64,000 bases of DNA, taken from assembly GCF_001045445.1 (NCBI RefSeq), contig NZ_LFNF01000002.1, positions 372,001-436,000 on the forward strand, written 5' to 3'. Positions 17,156-27,800 of this stretch are shown here, piece after piece (within the stretch, counting starts at the first letter, position 1; every line of letters starts with the position of its first letter). The notes under the pieces are model-generated. The model had not been told where the DNA came from and did no database searches. It was given only the letters and a program-made list of their open reading frames with translations. The DNA comes from Chryseobacterium sp. BLS98. Its GTDB lineage: Bacteria; Bacteroidota; Bacteroidia; Flavobacteriales; Weeksellaceae. A program made the translations under genes and the position numbers.

Positions 17156-19561
17156 TTATATGGTAATTAAGGTTGATTGATGTTGCTGTACAAAATCTTC
17201 CAGAAGCTCTACCGCTCGGTCATTACCGCCGGCATTCAGCAAGTTTGCTTGAACCTCCTTCGCTGCGTTTCTGTAGGCAGAATTTTCCAACAGCTCAAAA
17301 ACAGTTTCACGAAGAGCCTCAACACGTAACCGTTTGTATCGGATGCTGATTCCACAGCCTGCTTTTTCAATTAATTTCGCAATATGAAAATGGTCATAGG
17401 CAATAGGCGTAATGAGCATCGGTAACCCGTTGGTGAAAGTATCATTAACGGTATTGAAACCTCCATGGCAGATCACTGCATCCATATGAGGCATCAATGC
17501 AGATTGCGGCACAAAACCATTTACGATGAAATTAGAAGGCCATTCATCAAATATGTCCGGCGGAGTGGCTGCGATAACCGTTACAGGCTGATCTGCAAAA
17601 GCGGCAATCACTTTTTCAAAAAAAGCTTTACGGATATCTACCAACAAAGTCCCGAGTGATACAAATATTTTCGGGGTTGTAGACGCTTCCAGTTTCTCCC
17701 AGTCAAATGGAGCAGGATTGGGACGTCCTTTTACCGGACCTACAAATCTCATATGGGACGGAACGGTTTCAAAATCTGCAAAAGTCTGTGACGTGAAGAC
17801 CAGATTCAGCTTATTGGAATGAATAAAAATACCTTCATCATCAATTCCCACTTCTTTCTGAAGGTCTTTGATCAGGTTTTGCTGCCACTCAAATATTTTG
17901 GGTGCATTATTAGCCGTATCGCCCATTACATCAGGGGGAACAGGTGTAGTCGTTACACACGGAATATGATGTTTGTGGGCAAAAAGAGCTCCCCCGAAAG
18001 TGATGCAGTCATTCACCAGAACATCCGGTTTCCAATTTTCCATCAAACGCTCCAATCCGGGCATCATCATCTTGGCAAACGGAACATAGGTTTCTTCCAG
18101 GGCAAGTTTCATTACCTCAGGTCCTGAACACGCCGGCCCGTCATCCTGTCTCTTTAAAATACGCTGAATATCCTCCTGAAAAGGAATGAGGTCTTCTTCA
18201 GGATAAAAATAACTTCCTCCTTCCGGAATATGTTTGCTATCCAATGGTGTAATTCCAAACCATTTCACTTCATGTCCACGGGCGATCAGACTGGCTCCCA
18301 CACTTAAGGTCGGGCTGATATGTCCAAAAAACGGTGGGATCACAAATAAAAATTTAGACCCTGGCTTTATAGTTTCATCAGCAGGGATTAATGCTTTTTC
18401 AAGCAAATTAGCTGCAGTGGCTGTACCTCCGGCTTCGGTGAAGGATTCACGAACCTTTTCAGCAGCTTCTTTATATTCTGAATGATGTAAAATTTTCTGA
18501 ACCGCTTCGTTCAAATGATGGGATTTAAATCTGTTAAAATTAAGACGTTCTCCTGCTCCGGTACGCACAACACGTCCTGCTACATGAGACTGATCATACG
18601 CAATCGGGACCACAACTAATGGAAGGCCGTTGGAAAGCGCTTCAGAAACGGTATTGTGACCGCCATGACAAACGACTCCATCCAGATGGGGCAGAAGATC
18701 CAGTTGCGGAACCTGATTATAGACCATAAAGTTTTCCGGCCAGCTGTCAAAAAGCAGCGGATCAGAGACTAATACAACCGTCAGATCTTCATCTTTAAAG
18801 GCATCTACCACTTTTTGGAAGAACGCTTTTTTATGATCATGATCGAAAGTGGTTCCGATGCTTACCAGGATCTTTTTGTGGGTACTGCTTTTCAATCTGT
18901 CCCAGTCAAATTCACAGGAGATGCGGCGTTCCATAAGAACAGGCCCCGTGAACTGATAATTCTCCGGAAGATCCATTTCGCCAAAGAAATATTTTGAAGT
19001 TAAAACAAGCGTCAAAAGATCAGAAGAAGCCAATGAACGGTTTTCCGTTACTCCAAGTTCTTTCTGCAATTCAATGATCTTGTTGACTTCCCATTCGTGT
19101 ACTTTAGGCAGCTCATCCATCATTTTAATGGCAGCCGGAGCGGTAACGGATGTGCTGTAAGGAAGATTCAGCTTTTTGGCAGCAATGGCGGCAGCAAATA
19201 ACTGATGATCCCCAATCACCATATCGGGTTGGTAGTGTTTCAGCAGGGTAACGATTCCATTGTAGCAATGTCGGTTTAAAGGAATCAATACGTCATCGTA
19301 AAGAAACTTGATGCTGTCGATACCGTAGACTACTTTTTTAGAAATAATATCAAGATAGCTCTCGCTTTCTCTTTTCTCCTCGTCGGTCTGGTCATATTGA
19401 ATGAGTAACAATTCTCCCCCGACAGGAAGTTTTGTACTTAAATTTTTGTCAAGACTGATCCAGGCCACTTCATGTCCTCTTTGCAGTAATTCTGCGCCGA
19501 TGCTTAAGGTTGGATTGACATGGCCTGTCAATGGTGGAACAACAAATACAAATTTAGCCAT
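17156..19561 (-). CDS. Tandem fused MGT-type glycosyltransferase (two GT1 domains)
   Basis: An 801-residue protein made of two complete GT-B glycosyltransferases of the MGT/UGT (GT1) type. Domain 1 (about 1-395) begins FVFVVPPLTGHVNPTLSIG and has the donor-site motif HGGHNTVSEALSNGLPLVVVP. Domain 2 (about 403-801) begins FLFVIPPFFGHISPTLSVG and has HGGFNTVNDTFTNGLPMLITP. Both keep the N-terminal GH and the C-terminal HGG, so both may be active. No signal peptide is seen; the enzyme should be cytoplasmic. Usual family length is about 400, so this is an in-frame fusion of duplicated genes. It overlaps the hydrolase gene by 8 bases. It likely adds one or two sugars to the polyketide/lipid product (inference). 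Confidence 0.88.
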   Translation of the reverse strand: MAKFVFVVPPLTGHVNPTLSIGAELLQRGHEVAWISLDKNLSTKLPVGGELLLIQYDQTDEEKRESESYLDIISKKVVYGIDSIKFLYDDVLIPLNRHCYNGIVTLLKHYQPDMVIGDHQLFAAAIAAKKLNLPYSTSVTAPAAIKMMDELPKVHEWEVNKIIELQKELGVTENRSLASSDLLTLVLTSKYFFGEMDLPENYQFTGPVLMERRISCEFDWDRLKSSTHKKILVSIGTTFDHDHKKAFFQKVVDAFKDEDLTVVLVSDPLLFDSWPENFMVYNQVPQLDLLPHLDGVVCHGGHNTVSEALSNGLPLVVVPIAYDQSHVAGRVVRTGAGERLNFNRFKSHHLNEAVQKILHHSEYKEAAEKVRESFTEAGGTATAANLLEKALIPADETIKPGSKFLFVIPPFFGHISPTLSVGASLIARGHEVKWFGITPLDSKHIPEGGSYFYPEEDLIPFQEDIQRILKRQDDGPACSGPEVMKLALEETYVPFAKMMMPGLERLMENWKPDVLVNDCITFGGALFAHKHHIPCVTTTPVPPDVMGDTANNAPKIFEWQQNLIKDLQKEVGIDDEGIFIHSNKLNLVFTSQTFADFETVPSHMRFVGPVKGRPNPAPFDWEKLEASTTPKIFVSLGTLLVDIRKAFFEKVIAAFADQPVTVIAATPPDIFDEWPSNFIVNGFVPQSALMPHMDAVICHGGFNTVNDTFTNGLPMLITPIAYDHFHIAKLIEKAGCGISIRYKRLRVEALRETVFELLENSAYRNAAKEVQANLLNAGGNDRAVELLEDFVQQHQSTLITI

Positions 19562-20348
19562 GATTTTGTGTTAATGGGTTAGATAATGATTGAGATAAAA
19601 AATGAACCATCGATTCTGCAATCTGTACAGGTTCCTGTATCGGGACATTGTGATCCCCGGGAATCAGTTCCAGTTCAGATGAAATGATCTGCGTTTCCAG
19701 CCACTCCCCTGTAGGTTTACAGTTCGATTCGGATCCGTAAAGCAAAAGTGTGGGCGTATCCAGTTCTGAGAAATTGGCTTCCCCCAGAAAATGTTTTTCC
19801 CTGATCATATCTGCTTTGATGCTGGTTTTTTCAAACAGGAATTCATACATACGGTGGTTTTTCTCCATCTGCCTTTTGCCCATCTGCACTTTGGTGGTGT
19901 CTGTAAAGTTGGCCACATAATGCTCGAGGAATTCTTTACTGTATTCATCGATGATGTTGCGGGCCTTTTCGTCCTGAGGATCTGGTGCTTCTATAACGAC
20001 CAACTGACTGACACGGTCCGGAGCTTTCAATGCTGTTTTCAAAGCGATAAGCCCTCCGAAACTGTATCCGGCCAGATGTACTTTTCTAAGGTTTAAAACA
20101 TCCATCAAAGCCAGTAAATCGGATGACATACTTTCCAGATCATAGCCATCTGTAAAACGCTCGCTCATGCCGTGGCTTTTCAGATCATACATCACAACGT
20201 GGAAATTTTTGGCCAGAATCGGGGCAATATTAAAATAGTAAATGGAGAGGTTGCTGAACATCCCGTGGATAAGCACCACAGTCTGTTCAGCTCCTTTGTT
20301 GAGTTCCTGGATATGAACCTGTTTATGGTTTACATTGATTATTGGCAT
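19554..20348 (-). CDS. Alpha/beta hydrolase, candidate release or editing thioesterase
   Basis: A 264-residue alpha/beta hydrolase. The oxyanion HG is in VVLIHGMFSN, the nucleophile is Ser96 in LAGYSFGGL, the acid is probably in LLLYGSES, and the catalytic His is in IPGDHNVPIQEP. It has no signal peptide. It overlaps the ACP gene by 10 bases and the glycosyltransferase gene by 8, so translation is probably coupled. Neither megasynthase has a thioesterase domain, so this enzyme is the best candidate for releasing or editing the chain (inference); an esterase unrelated to the assembly line is the alternative. Confidence 0.83.
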   Translation of the reverse strand: MPIINVNHKQVHIQELNKGAEQTVVLIHGMFSNLSIYYFNIAPILAKNFHVVMYDLKSHGMSERFTDGYDLESMSSDLLALMDVLNLRKVHLAGYSFGGLIALKTALKAPDRVSQLVVIEAPDPQDEKARNIIDEYSKEFLEHYVANFTDTTKVQMGKRQMEKNHRMYEFLFEKTSIKADMIREKHFLGEANFSELDTPTLLLYGSESNCKPTGEWLETQIISSELELIPGDHNVPIQEPVQIAESMVHFLSQSLSNPLTQNHG

Positions 20349-20638
20349 TCGTAGATATAATTGATGATCATACGAAGGTCAAGGTTGATCAGTTCGTCCA
20401 GATCCATAGATGACAGCCATCCTGTGAAGTCAATCTGATCTCCGAAATGCGCTTTGATCTTTTCAGAAAAAGAAACGATTTCGATGCTGTCCATTTCCAG
20501 ATCTTTCGTGAATGAACTGTCCGGAGTGATATCCATTTCCTCTACAAATTCAGCGCCTATCACTTCCGTAATAAAACCTTTTAAAAGAGTGAACAATTCT
20601 TCGTGATTCAATTTTAATGTGTTGTTTATAGTGTCCAT
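20339..20638 (-). CDS. Free-standing acyl carrier protein
   Basis: A 99-residue acyl carrier protein with the phosphopantetheine site DLEMDSIEIVSFSEK; Ser51 is the attachment residue. The acidic helix and the DSIE pattern are typical of polyketide/fatty-acid ACPs. It overlaps the end of the KS-AT-DH-PPTase gene by 13 bases and the hydrolase by 10. It may carry the chain from the megasynthases to the acyltransferases or hydrolase, since the second megasynthase has no ACP of its own. Confidence 0.9.
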   Translation of the reverse strand: MDTINNTLKLNHEELFTLLKGFITEVIGAEFVEEMDITPDSSFTKDLEMDSIEIVSFSEKIKAHFGDQIDFTGWLSSMDLDELINLDLRMIINYIYECQ

Positions 20639-23600
20639 CCGATAATATATTTTTTATGTTTAATAGTTTTTATTTCAGTTTGATTGATCCATAAATGATC
20701 TCCCTCGATATGGGTGATTTCAAAGGCTTTTGGATTTCCTTTCAGTCCGGTTCCCAGAAACTTTCCATACGCTTCTTTCGCTACCCAGAACCTGGTGGTC
20801 CATTCCGCCTGATCTCTGTCTTTTAATAAGGTTAATTCATGATCGGTAAATACCAGGTCGTAAAATCCGGAGCTGCGTTCTTCCATGATCTCCATGTCGA
20901 TTCCCACAGGACTGCCCTGTCGTGCAATACCAACGGCATCTTTTTCTTTATGCGCAAGAGAAATATGGATATCTTCCGTCACATCACCGATCAGATAAGG
21001 TTTTCCGACTTCATCCTTCCCTATTTCAAAAGTGATGGGAAAGCAAGGGTGATTTTTCTTTTCACGGAGAAGACTTCGTACTGCATCTTTCACGGCTACG
21101 CGGCTCACCATCCATTCTTTCCGCTTGTTGGGAAACAATTGCTGATGATATTGTTTTTCCGTCTGGTTGAAATATCTTTTAAGAATAAAATCCCACGAAG
21201 CCACTCTGGTATACGCCTGGTGGAAGAAAAACACCTCAGGTGCTATTTCCTCCGAAAGACGGTTGTACAAAGGCGACATGGAAACATTCCACAGCGGTTC
21301 GTCAATTTCCAGTCGGCGGTTTTGCCAGCCTGTAATCGCGCACCATACTTTTCCGTCTCTTTTCAGGATAATATCGGCAATGGCAAATTCTTCATTGAGT
21401 TCAGTAAGGATGCAGGTACATTCAAAAAGGCCATCCTGGTCTTCCATATCACCAAAGAATTCAATATCTCTGATTTTCACGGGGAAAGCAATACGGTCTT
21501 TGGTCAGGGTAAGCTGCAGCCACAATCCGAATAATTGTCCGGCATTATCCAGTAAGGATCCTTTTCCTCCGTTTCCTTTGATTTTTCCCACAATTCCCTT
21601 CGTTCCTACCGCCGAAATCTCAGTAATTCCCTGGTACAGTTCTCCATGAAACATGTGTTTGTCATAGATTTCTTCAGATGTTCTTTCAATAGGCAGAAGA
21701 TCCCCGATTGCCAGGTTAAAGGCAGGAACAGCTGGTGCAGATGAAGCCAGCAAGACTTCTGCATTCGCAAAGTTCTCAATATCAAGGTAAGCATGGTTAT
21801 TGGAGCGCCATTCTCCTTTGACTGTTTTTTCAAAAGGTTTGGCCACATTCATCCATTGAAACACACTTACATTCATAATTTTATGAACGCGGGTTCCCGG
21901 TATTTCGGCTTGTGCTATTTCTGCTAACTGCTCAAAAATCATGGTCATCGGGATTACCGGTTCCATATCAGAGACATTGGTCCATCCTTTCGGCTGTCTC
22001 AATAAACTGTGATCGATGAGGTAAGGATGCGTATCTAAAGTAACATGCAAAAGCTTCGAGAAATTCTTACTGACAGGTATTCTAGAAACCACAGGTCTTG
22101 GGATTGTAATTTCCGGGCGGTTTTGAAACAGCGTCAGTACTTCTTCCTGCATCCGGATCATATCGGTGATGTTTTGCTGGAACGCCTGAACCAGAGGATG
22201 ACCGGTCATAGCCACCGTCGCTAAAACCGTATTTTGTTTTGGCAACTCAAAAGACTGAGCCAGATTTTTAATTTCTTTAAAATCACGGATGATCGGCGAA
22301 CCTAACTGTAATTTGATTCCCTTTCCTGATGATTTTTTTGATTGATTCTGTACTTCTAAAAAGTCCAATGCTACCGTTTTACCTTCCACGAATAATGCGG
22401 CTACCACACGCTGCAGCTGAGCCAGTGCAGATCGTGTGGCTACGCTGGAAGCAATGGTACTGAATGCTTTTCCTTTTAAGGTATCATCGATAAATCCGAT
22501 CAATCCTCCGGTACCAATCTGAATAAAGAATTTTGCGCCTTCATCATACAGTTTATCCGTCAGTTCACGGAAACGGACTGGCTGCACCAAATGCTCTGCG
22601 CTTAGTTTTCTGATCGCATCCTGATCGGCAGGATACGGCTCTAAAGTCGTTGCTGACCACAACGGGATTTTCGTTTGTTGAAACTGCGCTTTTTCCATTC
22701 CTGCTAAGATCACATCTAGTTTATCAGCGATAAACGGTGAGTGAAAACCGGATTGGAACGGCAGAATCTGATGAAAGATCTGTTTTGATTTTAACAATGA
22801 AACCAATTCATCCAATGCTGCATTACTGCCACAAAGGATCACCTGATTAGGACAGTTGTCATTGGAAATATAAAGATTGGGAATCGCATCGATAAAAGGC
22901 TTCACCGCATCAATCCCCGCTCCGATCGCAATAAATCTGGAATCTTTTAATTCAAAGGTTTCCGGATTCAGAACATCAATCAAAGCTTTAACGGAGTTCA
23001 CTTCTGCCAGTTCTGAAGAATATCCTGCCAGCCATTCTCCCAGGCTGTGTCCCGCATTCATATCTGGAACAATTCCCAGTTTTTTCAGGGCGTTATCAAG
23101 GATGCTGCATTTGTTGAAAATTCCCAATGCATCGCTTAGTAAACCTTCCCCTTCTGTTTCGATAGGTTCGGTTAATCCAAAATAACGGCTCACGCTGTCC
23201 ACTTCACCCTTCGCAAGGCCATCCAGACCCGGAAATACGAAAGCGATTTTGCCTCCATCTTTCAGTAAAGGGGTGTTGGTGTACCAGATATCCTGTTTAT
23301 TGCGCCATGGATTATTTTTAGCTACAATTTTAGTGGCTTTTTCTATTCTTTCAGGAGTCGGGTCAAATAACGCAATGCGGTAATCCCCTTCTCCTACTTT
23401 GTTTTCGTTGTTTTTTAACGCTGAAAGCAATTCTTCATGGGTAGGCCTTGCCAATACTAAAACACGGTCTTTTTTCGGCATGTCATAACCTTCCAAAACA
23501 ACGTGTGCATTGATCCCTCCAAATCCGAAGGCATTGACAGCCGCTACTTTCGGCAAGCCTGTTTTTGACCAGCTTTTCGGTTCCTGTACCGGAGCAAAAC

Positions 23601-24858
23601 GGGTCTGCTCCATATCTGCAATTGGATTTTCACAATATAATGTAGGTGGTAACGTATCATGATGAAGCGCCAGACAGGTCTTGATTAACCCTGCGATTCC
23701 GGCAGCCGGCATGGCATGTCCAATATTGGATTTAACGGATCCTATTCCTGCAGCCTGGGTTGTTTCTTCTTTAGTGAAAAACTGAGCCAGGGTCTGAAGT
23801 TCTGTTTTGTCTCCAAGCGGTGTTCCTGTCCCATGGGCCTCCAGATAACCGATTTGTTTTTCATCCAGATCCGCATTGATCCAGGCCTGTTGTAAGGCTT
23901 TAAGCTGACCTTTAACGGACGGGCTCATCACGCTGGTTCCATTCCCATCGCTGCTTACTCCAACGCCTTTGATCACTGCATAAATTTTATCCTGATCACG
24001 GACTGCATCTTCCAATCGTTTTAACACGACGAAACCACAGCCTTCGCCAATTAATAATCCGTCTGCATCTGTACTGAACGGCTTGATCTGCTGTTGATGA
24101 GACAAAGCTCCCAACTGGGCAAAAATACTCCAGAAAGCAGCGTTCTGTCCGGTATGTACACCTCCTGCGATGACCATATCACAACGGCCCCGGTTGAGTT
24201 CCTGAACGGCGTGATCTACTGCGATCAAAGCACTGGCACAGGCAGCATCTACTGTGAATGCAGCGCCTCCCAGATTGAACCTGTTTGCCACTAAAGAGGC
24301 AACCAGATTGGGAATCAATCCCATGGCTGTATCTGCGGCGAAGCGGCCTTTTCGCTCCTGGAAAGCATGTTTCACCTTTTCGATATCTGCCGAAGACACC
24401 TGAGGAAGCAATTCCTGCAACAGCGAAGAAATCTGTTCTCCGGTGCGCACGATTTCAATGGCACGCGTTGCGCCGGGACCGGTATAGTTTCCTTTACCGA
24501 TAATGATTCCGGTTTTCTCAAGAGATATTCCCTTTTGAAATACGCCGGCATCTTCCAGGGCTTTCTGCACCAGATCGAGGGTTAATAAATGATCCGGCTC
24601 GGTACCTTCTACTGCTAACGGAAGAATCCCAAAAGCTGTCGGATCAAATTCATAATCTGAAATAAATCCACCGCGCTGACAGTAAAATCTGTCCATAGGA
24701 CTTGTAGCATCACTGAAGTGTACAGGATCAATCCTATCAGCCGGAGCCGATTGGGTGGAATCTACCTTATTGACAATATTCTGCCAAAAAATATGGGCAT
24801 CCTGCGCCCCGGGAAAGACACAGGATAAGCCAATAACAGCAACATCTGTTTTTTTCAT
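20626..24858 (-). CDS. Type I polyketide/PUFA-like megasynthase: KS-AT-DH-PPTase
   Basis: A 1410-residue synthase. KS (about 1-455) has the nucleophile in VDAACASALIA (about 204), EAHGTGTPLGD (about 341) and KSNIGHAMPAAG (about 378). AT (about 530-830) has AGHSLGEWLAGYS (about 604) and GFHSPF (about 705). A double-hotdog dehydratase (about 930-1180) has the catalytic His in HPYLIDHS (about 943) and an Asp in LLDNAGQLFGLW (about 1104). The C-terminus is a Sfp-type phosphopantetheinyl transferase with GIDMEIMEE (about 1320) and FWVAKEAYGKFLGTGL (about 1360). There is no ACP or KR, so it must work with the other megasynthase or the free ACP. The built-in PPTase recalls enediyne and PUFA synthases. 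It starts 20 bases after the upstream synthase. Confidence 0.9.
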   Translation of the reverse strand: MKKTDVAVIGLSCVFPGAQDAHIFWQNIVNKVDSTQSAPADRIDPVHFSDATSPMDRFYCQRGGFISDYEFDPTAFGILPLAVEGTEPDHLLTLDLVQKALEDAGVFQKGISLEKTGIIIGKGNYTGPGATRAIEIVRTGEQISSLLQELLPQVSSADIEKVKHAFQERKGRFAADTAMGLIPNLVASLVANRFNLGGAAFTVDAACASALIAVDHAVQELNRGRCDMVIAGGVHTGQNAAFWSIFAQLGALSHQQQIKPFSTDADGLLIGEGCGFVVLKRLEDAVRDQDKIYAVIKGVGVSSDGNGTSVMSPSVKGQLKALQQAWINADLDEKQIGYLEAHGTGTPLGDKTELQTLAQFFTKEETTQAAGIGSVKSNIGHAMPAAGIAGLIKTCLALHHDTLPPTLYCENPIADMEQTRFAPVQEPKSWSKTGLPKVAAVNAFGFGGINAHVVLEGYDMPKKDRVLVLARPTHEELLSALKNNENKVGEGDYRIALFDPTPERIEKATKIVAKNNPWRNKQDIWYTNTPLLKDGGKIAFVFPGLDGLAKGEVDSVSRYFGLTEPIETEGEGLLSDALGIFNKCSILDNALKKLGIVPDMNAGHSLGEWLAGYSSELAEVNSVKALIDVLNPETFELKDSRFIAIGAGIDAVKPFIDAIPNLYISNDNCPNQVILCGSNAALDELVSLLKSKQIFHQILPFQSGFHSPFIADKLDVILAGMEKAQFQQTKIPLWSATTLEPYPADQDAIRKLSAEHLVQPVRFRELTDKLYDEGAKFFIQIGTGGLIGFIDDTLKGKAFSTIASSVATRSALAQLQRVVAALFVEGKTVALDFLEVQNQSKKSSGKGIKLQLGSPIIRDFKEIKNLAQSFELPKQNTVLATVAMTGHPLVQAFQQNITDMIRMQEEVLTLFQNRPEITIPRPVVSRIPVSKNFSKLLHVTLDTHPYLIDHSLLRQPKGWTNVSDMEPVIPMTMIFEQLAEIAQAEIPGTRVHKIMNVSVFQWMNVAKPFEKTVKGEWRSNNHAYLDIENFANAEVLLASSAPAVPAFNLAIGDLLPIERTSEEIYDKHMFHGELYQGITEISAVGTKGIVGKIKGNGGKGSLLDNAGQLFGLWLQLTLTKDRIAFPVKIRDIEFFGDMEDQDGLFECTCILTELNEEFAIADIILKRDGKVWCAITGWQNRRLEIDEPLWNVSMSPLYNRLSEEIAPEVFFFHQAYTRVASWDFILKRYFNQTEKQYHQQLFPNKRKEWMVSRVAVKDAVRSLLREKKNHPCFPITFEIGKDEVGKPYLIGDVTEDIHISLAHKEKDAVGIARQGSPVGIDMEIMEERSSGFYDLVFTDHELTLLKDRDQAEWTTRFWVAKEAYGKFLGTGLKGNPKAFEITHIEGDHLWINQTEIKTIKHKKYIIGWTL

Positions 24859-24878
24859 AGTTTATCGTATACAGAGGT

Positions 24879-27800
24879 TTACCAGTTGTTTCCAGACATG
24901 ATCAATACCTGACTTTCGGTTCCGTATTTGATCTCGTTAAGGAAAATTTCTTTCCCCTGGTCCAATGGAATTAAAGAAATACCGCGGCGTTCATATTCTG
25001 TTTCCAGAGTCGATGAAACCATTCCGGCTCCTTTCCATGGGCCCCAGTTGATGGAAATTACTTTTCCTTTTAATTTTTTGTTTAAAGCTTTCGCATAATC
25101 ATCCAGTACAGAGTTGGCCGCAGCATAATCTGTCTGCCCTTTGTTCCCGTATACTGATGCGATGCTTGAGAAGAGTACTACAAACTGACAGTCGGCACGC
25201 AGCTGTTCTGCCAATACACGAAGCGGTTTTACTTTCGTATCAAAGACACGTTCAAATGAGCTGGAGGTCTTCTGTCTGAATAGTTTATCTTCCAAAAGAC
25301 CTGCCCCATGAATCACTCCGTCTAAACGGCTGTATTTTCCGTAAATATTTTTGATTAAATCAGATAATCCTTCTTCGTCACAAAGATCTAATGATTGGTA
25401 TACCACCTTATTTCCCAGTTGTTCCATATCTCTGATGGTACGAAGAATCTGGTTGTTTTTGAAAATTCTTACGGTCTCTTTTTCTATTTCGGAAGGAGAA
25501 GTGAATTTTCCGGTTTTAATAAGATAGCTTCTTATTTCTTCCTTGGTTTTCATGGCTTCCACTTCTTTAAGGTCTGCTATGACATCCCTCGGATCTGCCG
25601 ATCTTCCTACCAGAATATAGGTACACGGATATGCTCCGGACATATGCTTCACCAATTCAGCAGTGATTCCCTGTCCTCCCCCGAGTACCAGGACTACAGA
25701 TTCCTGATCCAGCTGGATATGCGCTTCTTCAAGGCTTGTTGACAATGGAGATGGTATGATCTCTATTTTATGCCTTTGGTCGTGTTTGTAAACGACTTCG
25801 GATGGCTTATCTGTGGTTAATATTTCTTTTAAAGCGATCTCTGTAATCTGATCAACTTCCTGTGGTGTGCTCAGACTGATCAGCCTGCAAGAGGTTTGTT
25901 CAAATTCTCTCGCCAAACTTTTGAAAAGTCCAGGATAGCCTTTGTAATGACGCAAAAGACGGGTATCAGTCAGTTCCTGAATATGAGCGGGAATGTCTGA
26001 AATCAGATACACCCATTTGGCTTTATCAAGATCCAGTTTCTTGATCTGATCTACGTGATCAATGATGCTGTGTTTTACGGTTGAGGAGAACAGATCCAGA
26101 ATGATGAGTCCGTCAAAATCTTTAAGATCTCTTTCTGTATCCACCAATTCTGCGATAGCGCCATATTTTTCAAGGGTGTTTTTGATCGCCATCGTTTGCG
26201 GACTGTTGTCTTGAGTGATGGCAAAACGTTTTCCCTTTATAATTTCTGTATTCTGCTCTGCAGAAACATCGGTTGGAGTCAGGTCAAAACGAAGACGTGA
26301 CAATAAATTCTGTACCGGTTCAGCATCAGCATCGGTGTTTCCACTCATTTCGCTGATCCATGAAGCCAGTCCTTTTAATGTTTTAATGGCCGCCAGTTTT
26401 TCCATCAGATCGTCGGCCTGGTCCATATCCTGCCCGAAACCAATTTTGGTTTTAAGGTCTCCGATAATTTCCATACGCTTAATAGAGTCAATACTCAGGT
26501 CTGCTTCCAGATCAAGATCCAATCCAAGCATTTCTTTCGGATAACCTGTTTTTTCACTTACGATATCCAGAATTATATTTTGAAGTTCTTCCAGAGATAA
26601 AGCAGATTTGCTTTCTACTTCTGGTGTTGGAGTTCCTGTAGTTCCGTTTGTTTCAGGAGCAGCTGTTGAAGTTCCTGTCAATTCTGTCAACCAGGAAACC
26701 AGACCGCTTAATGTTTTGATCGATGCTAATTTTTCCATGACCGTGTCTTCATCGGCATTACCTGATGTAAGCGCTCCCAGCTCACTGCGAAGCGTTCCAA
26801 TGATTTCTACCCTTTTGATAGAGTCAATACTCAAATCAGCCTCCAGGTCCATTTCCATACCGAGCATTTCGTGAGGATATCCTGTTTTATCGCTAACCAC
26901 CTGTAGCAACAGGGTTTTAATATCTTTTACTGGAGCCTGTTTTACCGCAACGGCAACAGGTTTTTCTACATGGACCGGCTGTGCAGGAATCGTCACCAAA
27001 CGATCGTTCACTGTTGCTTGTACCGGTGCAGCATAAACAGGTGCGGGGCTGACTTGTGGATTCTGTCCCAGGAATGAAAGCATCACATCACGCTGTGCCT
27101 GAATCAGCTGTTTCATGGTATTTAAATATTCCTGAAGCATACGTTCAGCAGCAGGCTGAGATTCGGCTACAGGGGCCGGTTGGTTATTTGTAAAATTGTT
27201 CATGGCAATAGGATTTAATATCGGTAATGCACCATTAGCAGGCAGATTACCTGTGGTTGGATGTGCCGTCTGTCCGTTCACACGCCAGATGGCTGGATTT
27301 TTCTTATACAGTTCAGGCTGGTCTATCTGAATCAGTTTGGCATTACGGCCATCGAAAAGTTTTTCAATGCTGAAGCTTCGGCCTGTTCCCAGATATTGTG
27401 CCAGCATGGAAAGAAGATGACTCAGTTTATTTCGGTTGCTGTCTTCTACGTACAGAGTCAGCTGATCTTTTTCTAAGCAGGATTTAGTCAGTCCGGAAAG
27501 AACTTTTCCGGGGCCTACTTCAATGAATATTCTGGCTCCGTCTTCATACATCGCCTGAAGTTCTTCTACAAATCTCACGGGTTGTACCAAATGGTCCGTC
27601 AGTCTTTCCTTGATTTCTGAAGGTGCTGCAGGATAGGTTTCAGCCGTGGTATTTGACCAAACAGGGATCTGCATTTCCTGGAAAGCAATATCTTTTAAAA
27701 CCTCATTATATAAGCCTTTGGACTTGGCCAATAACGGGCTGTGGAATGCACACGCAACTTCTAATTTCTTTGCAGAGATACGTTCCTGTTTAAGGATTTC

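Noticed and set aside
22877-23185. Antisense frames within the megasynthase genes
   Set aside because: They overlap well-supported KS/AT domains and show no motif of their own.
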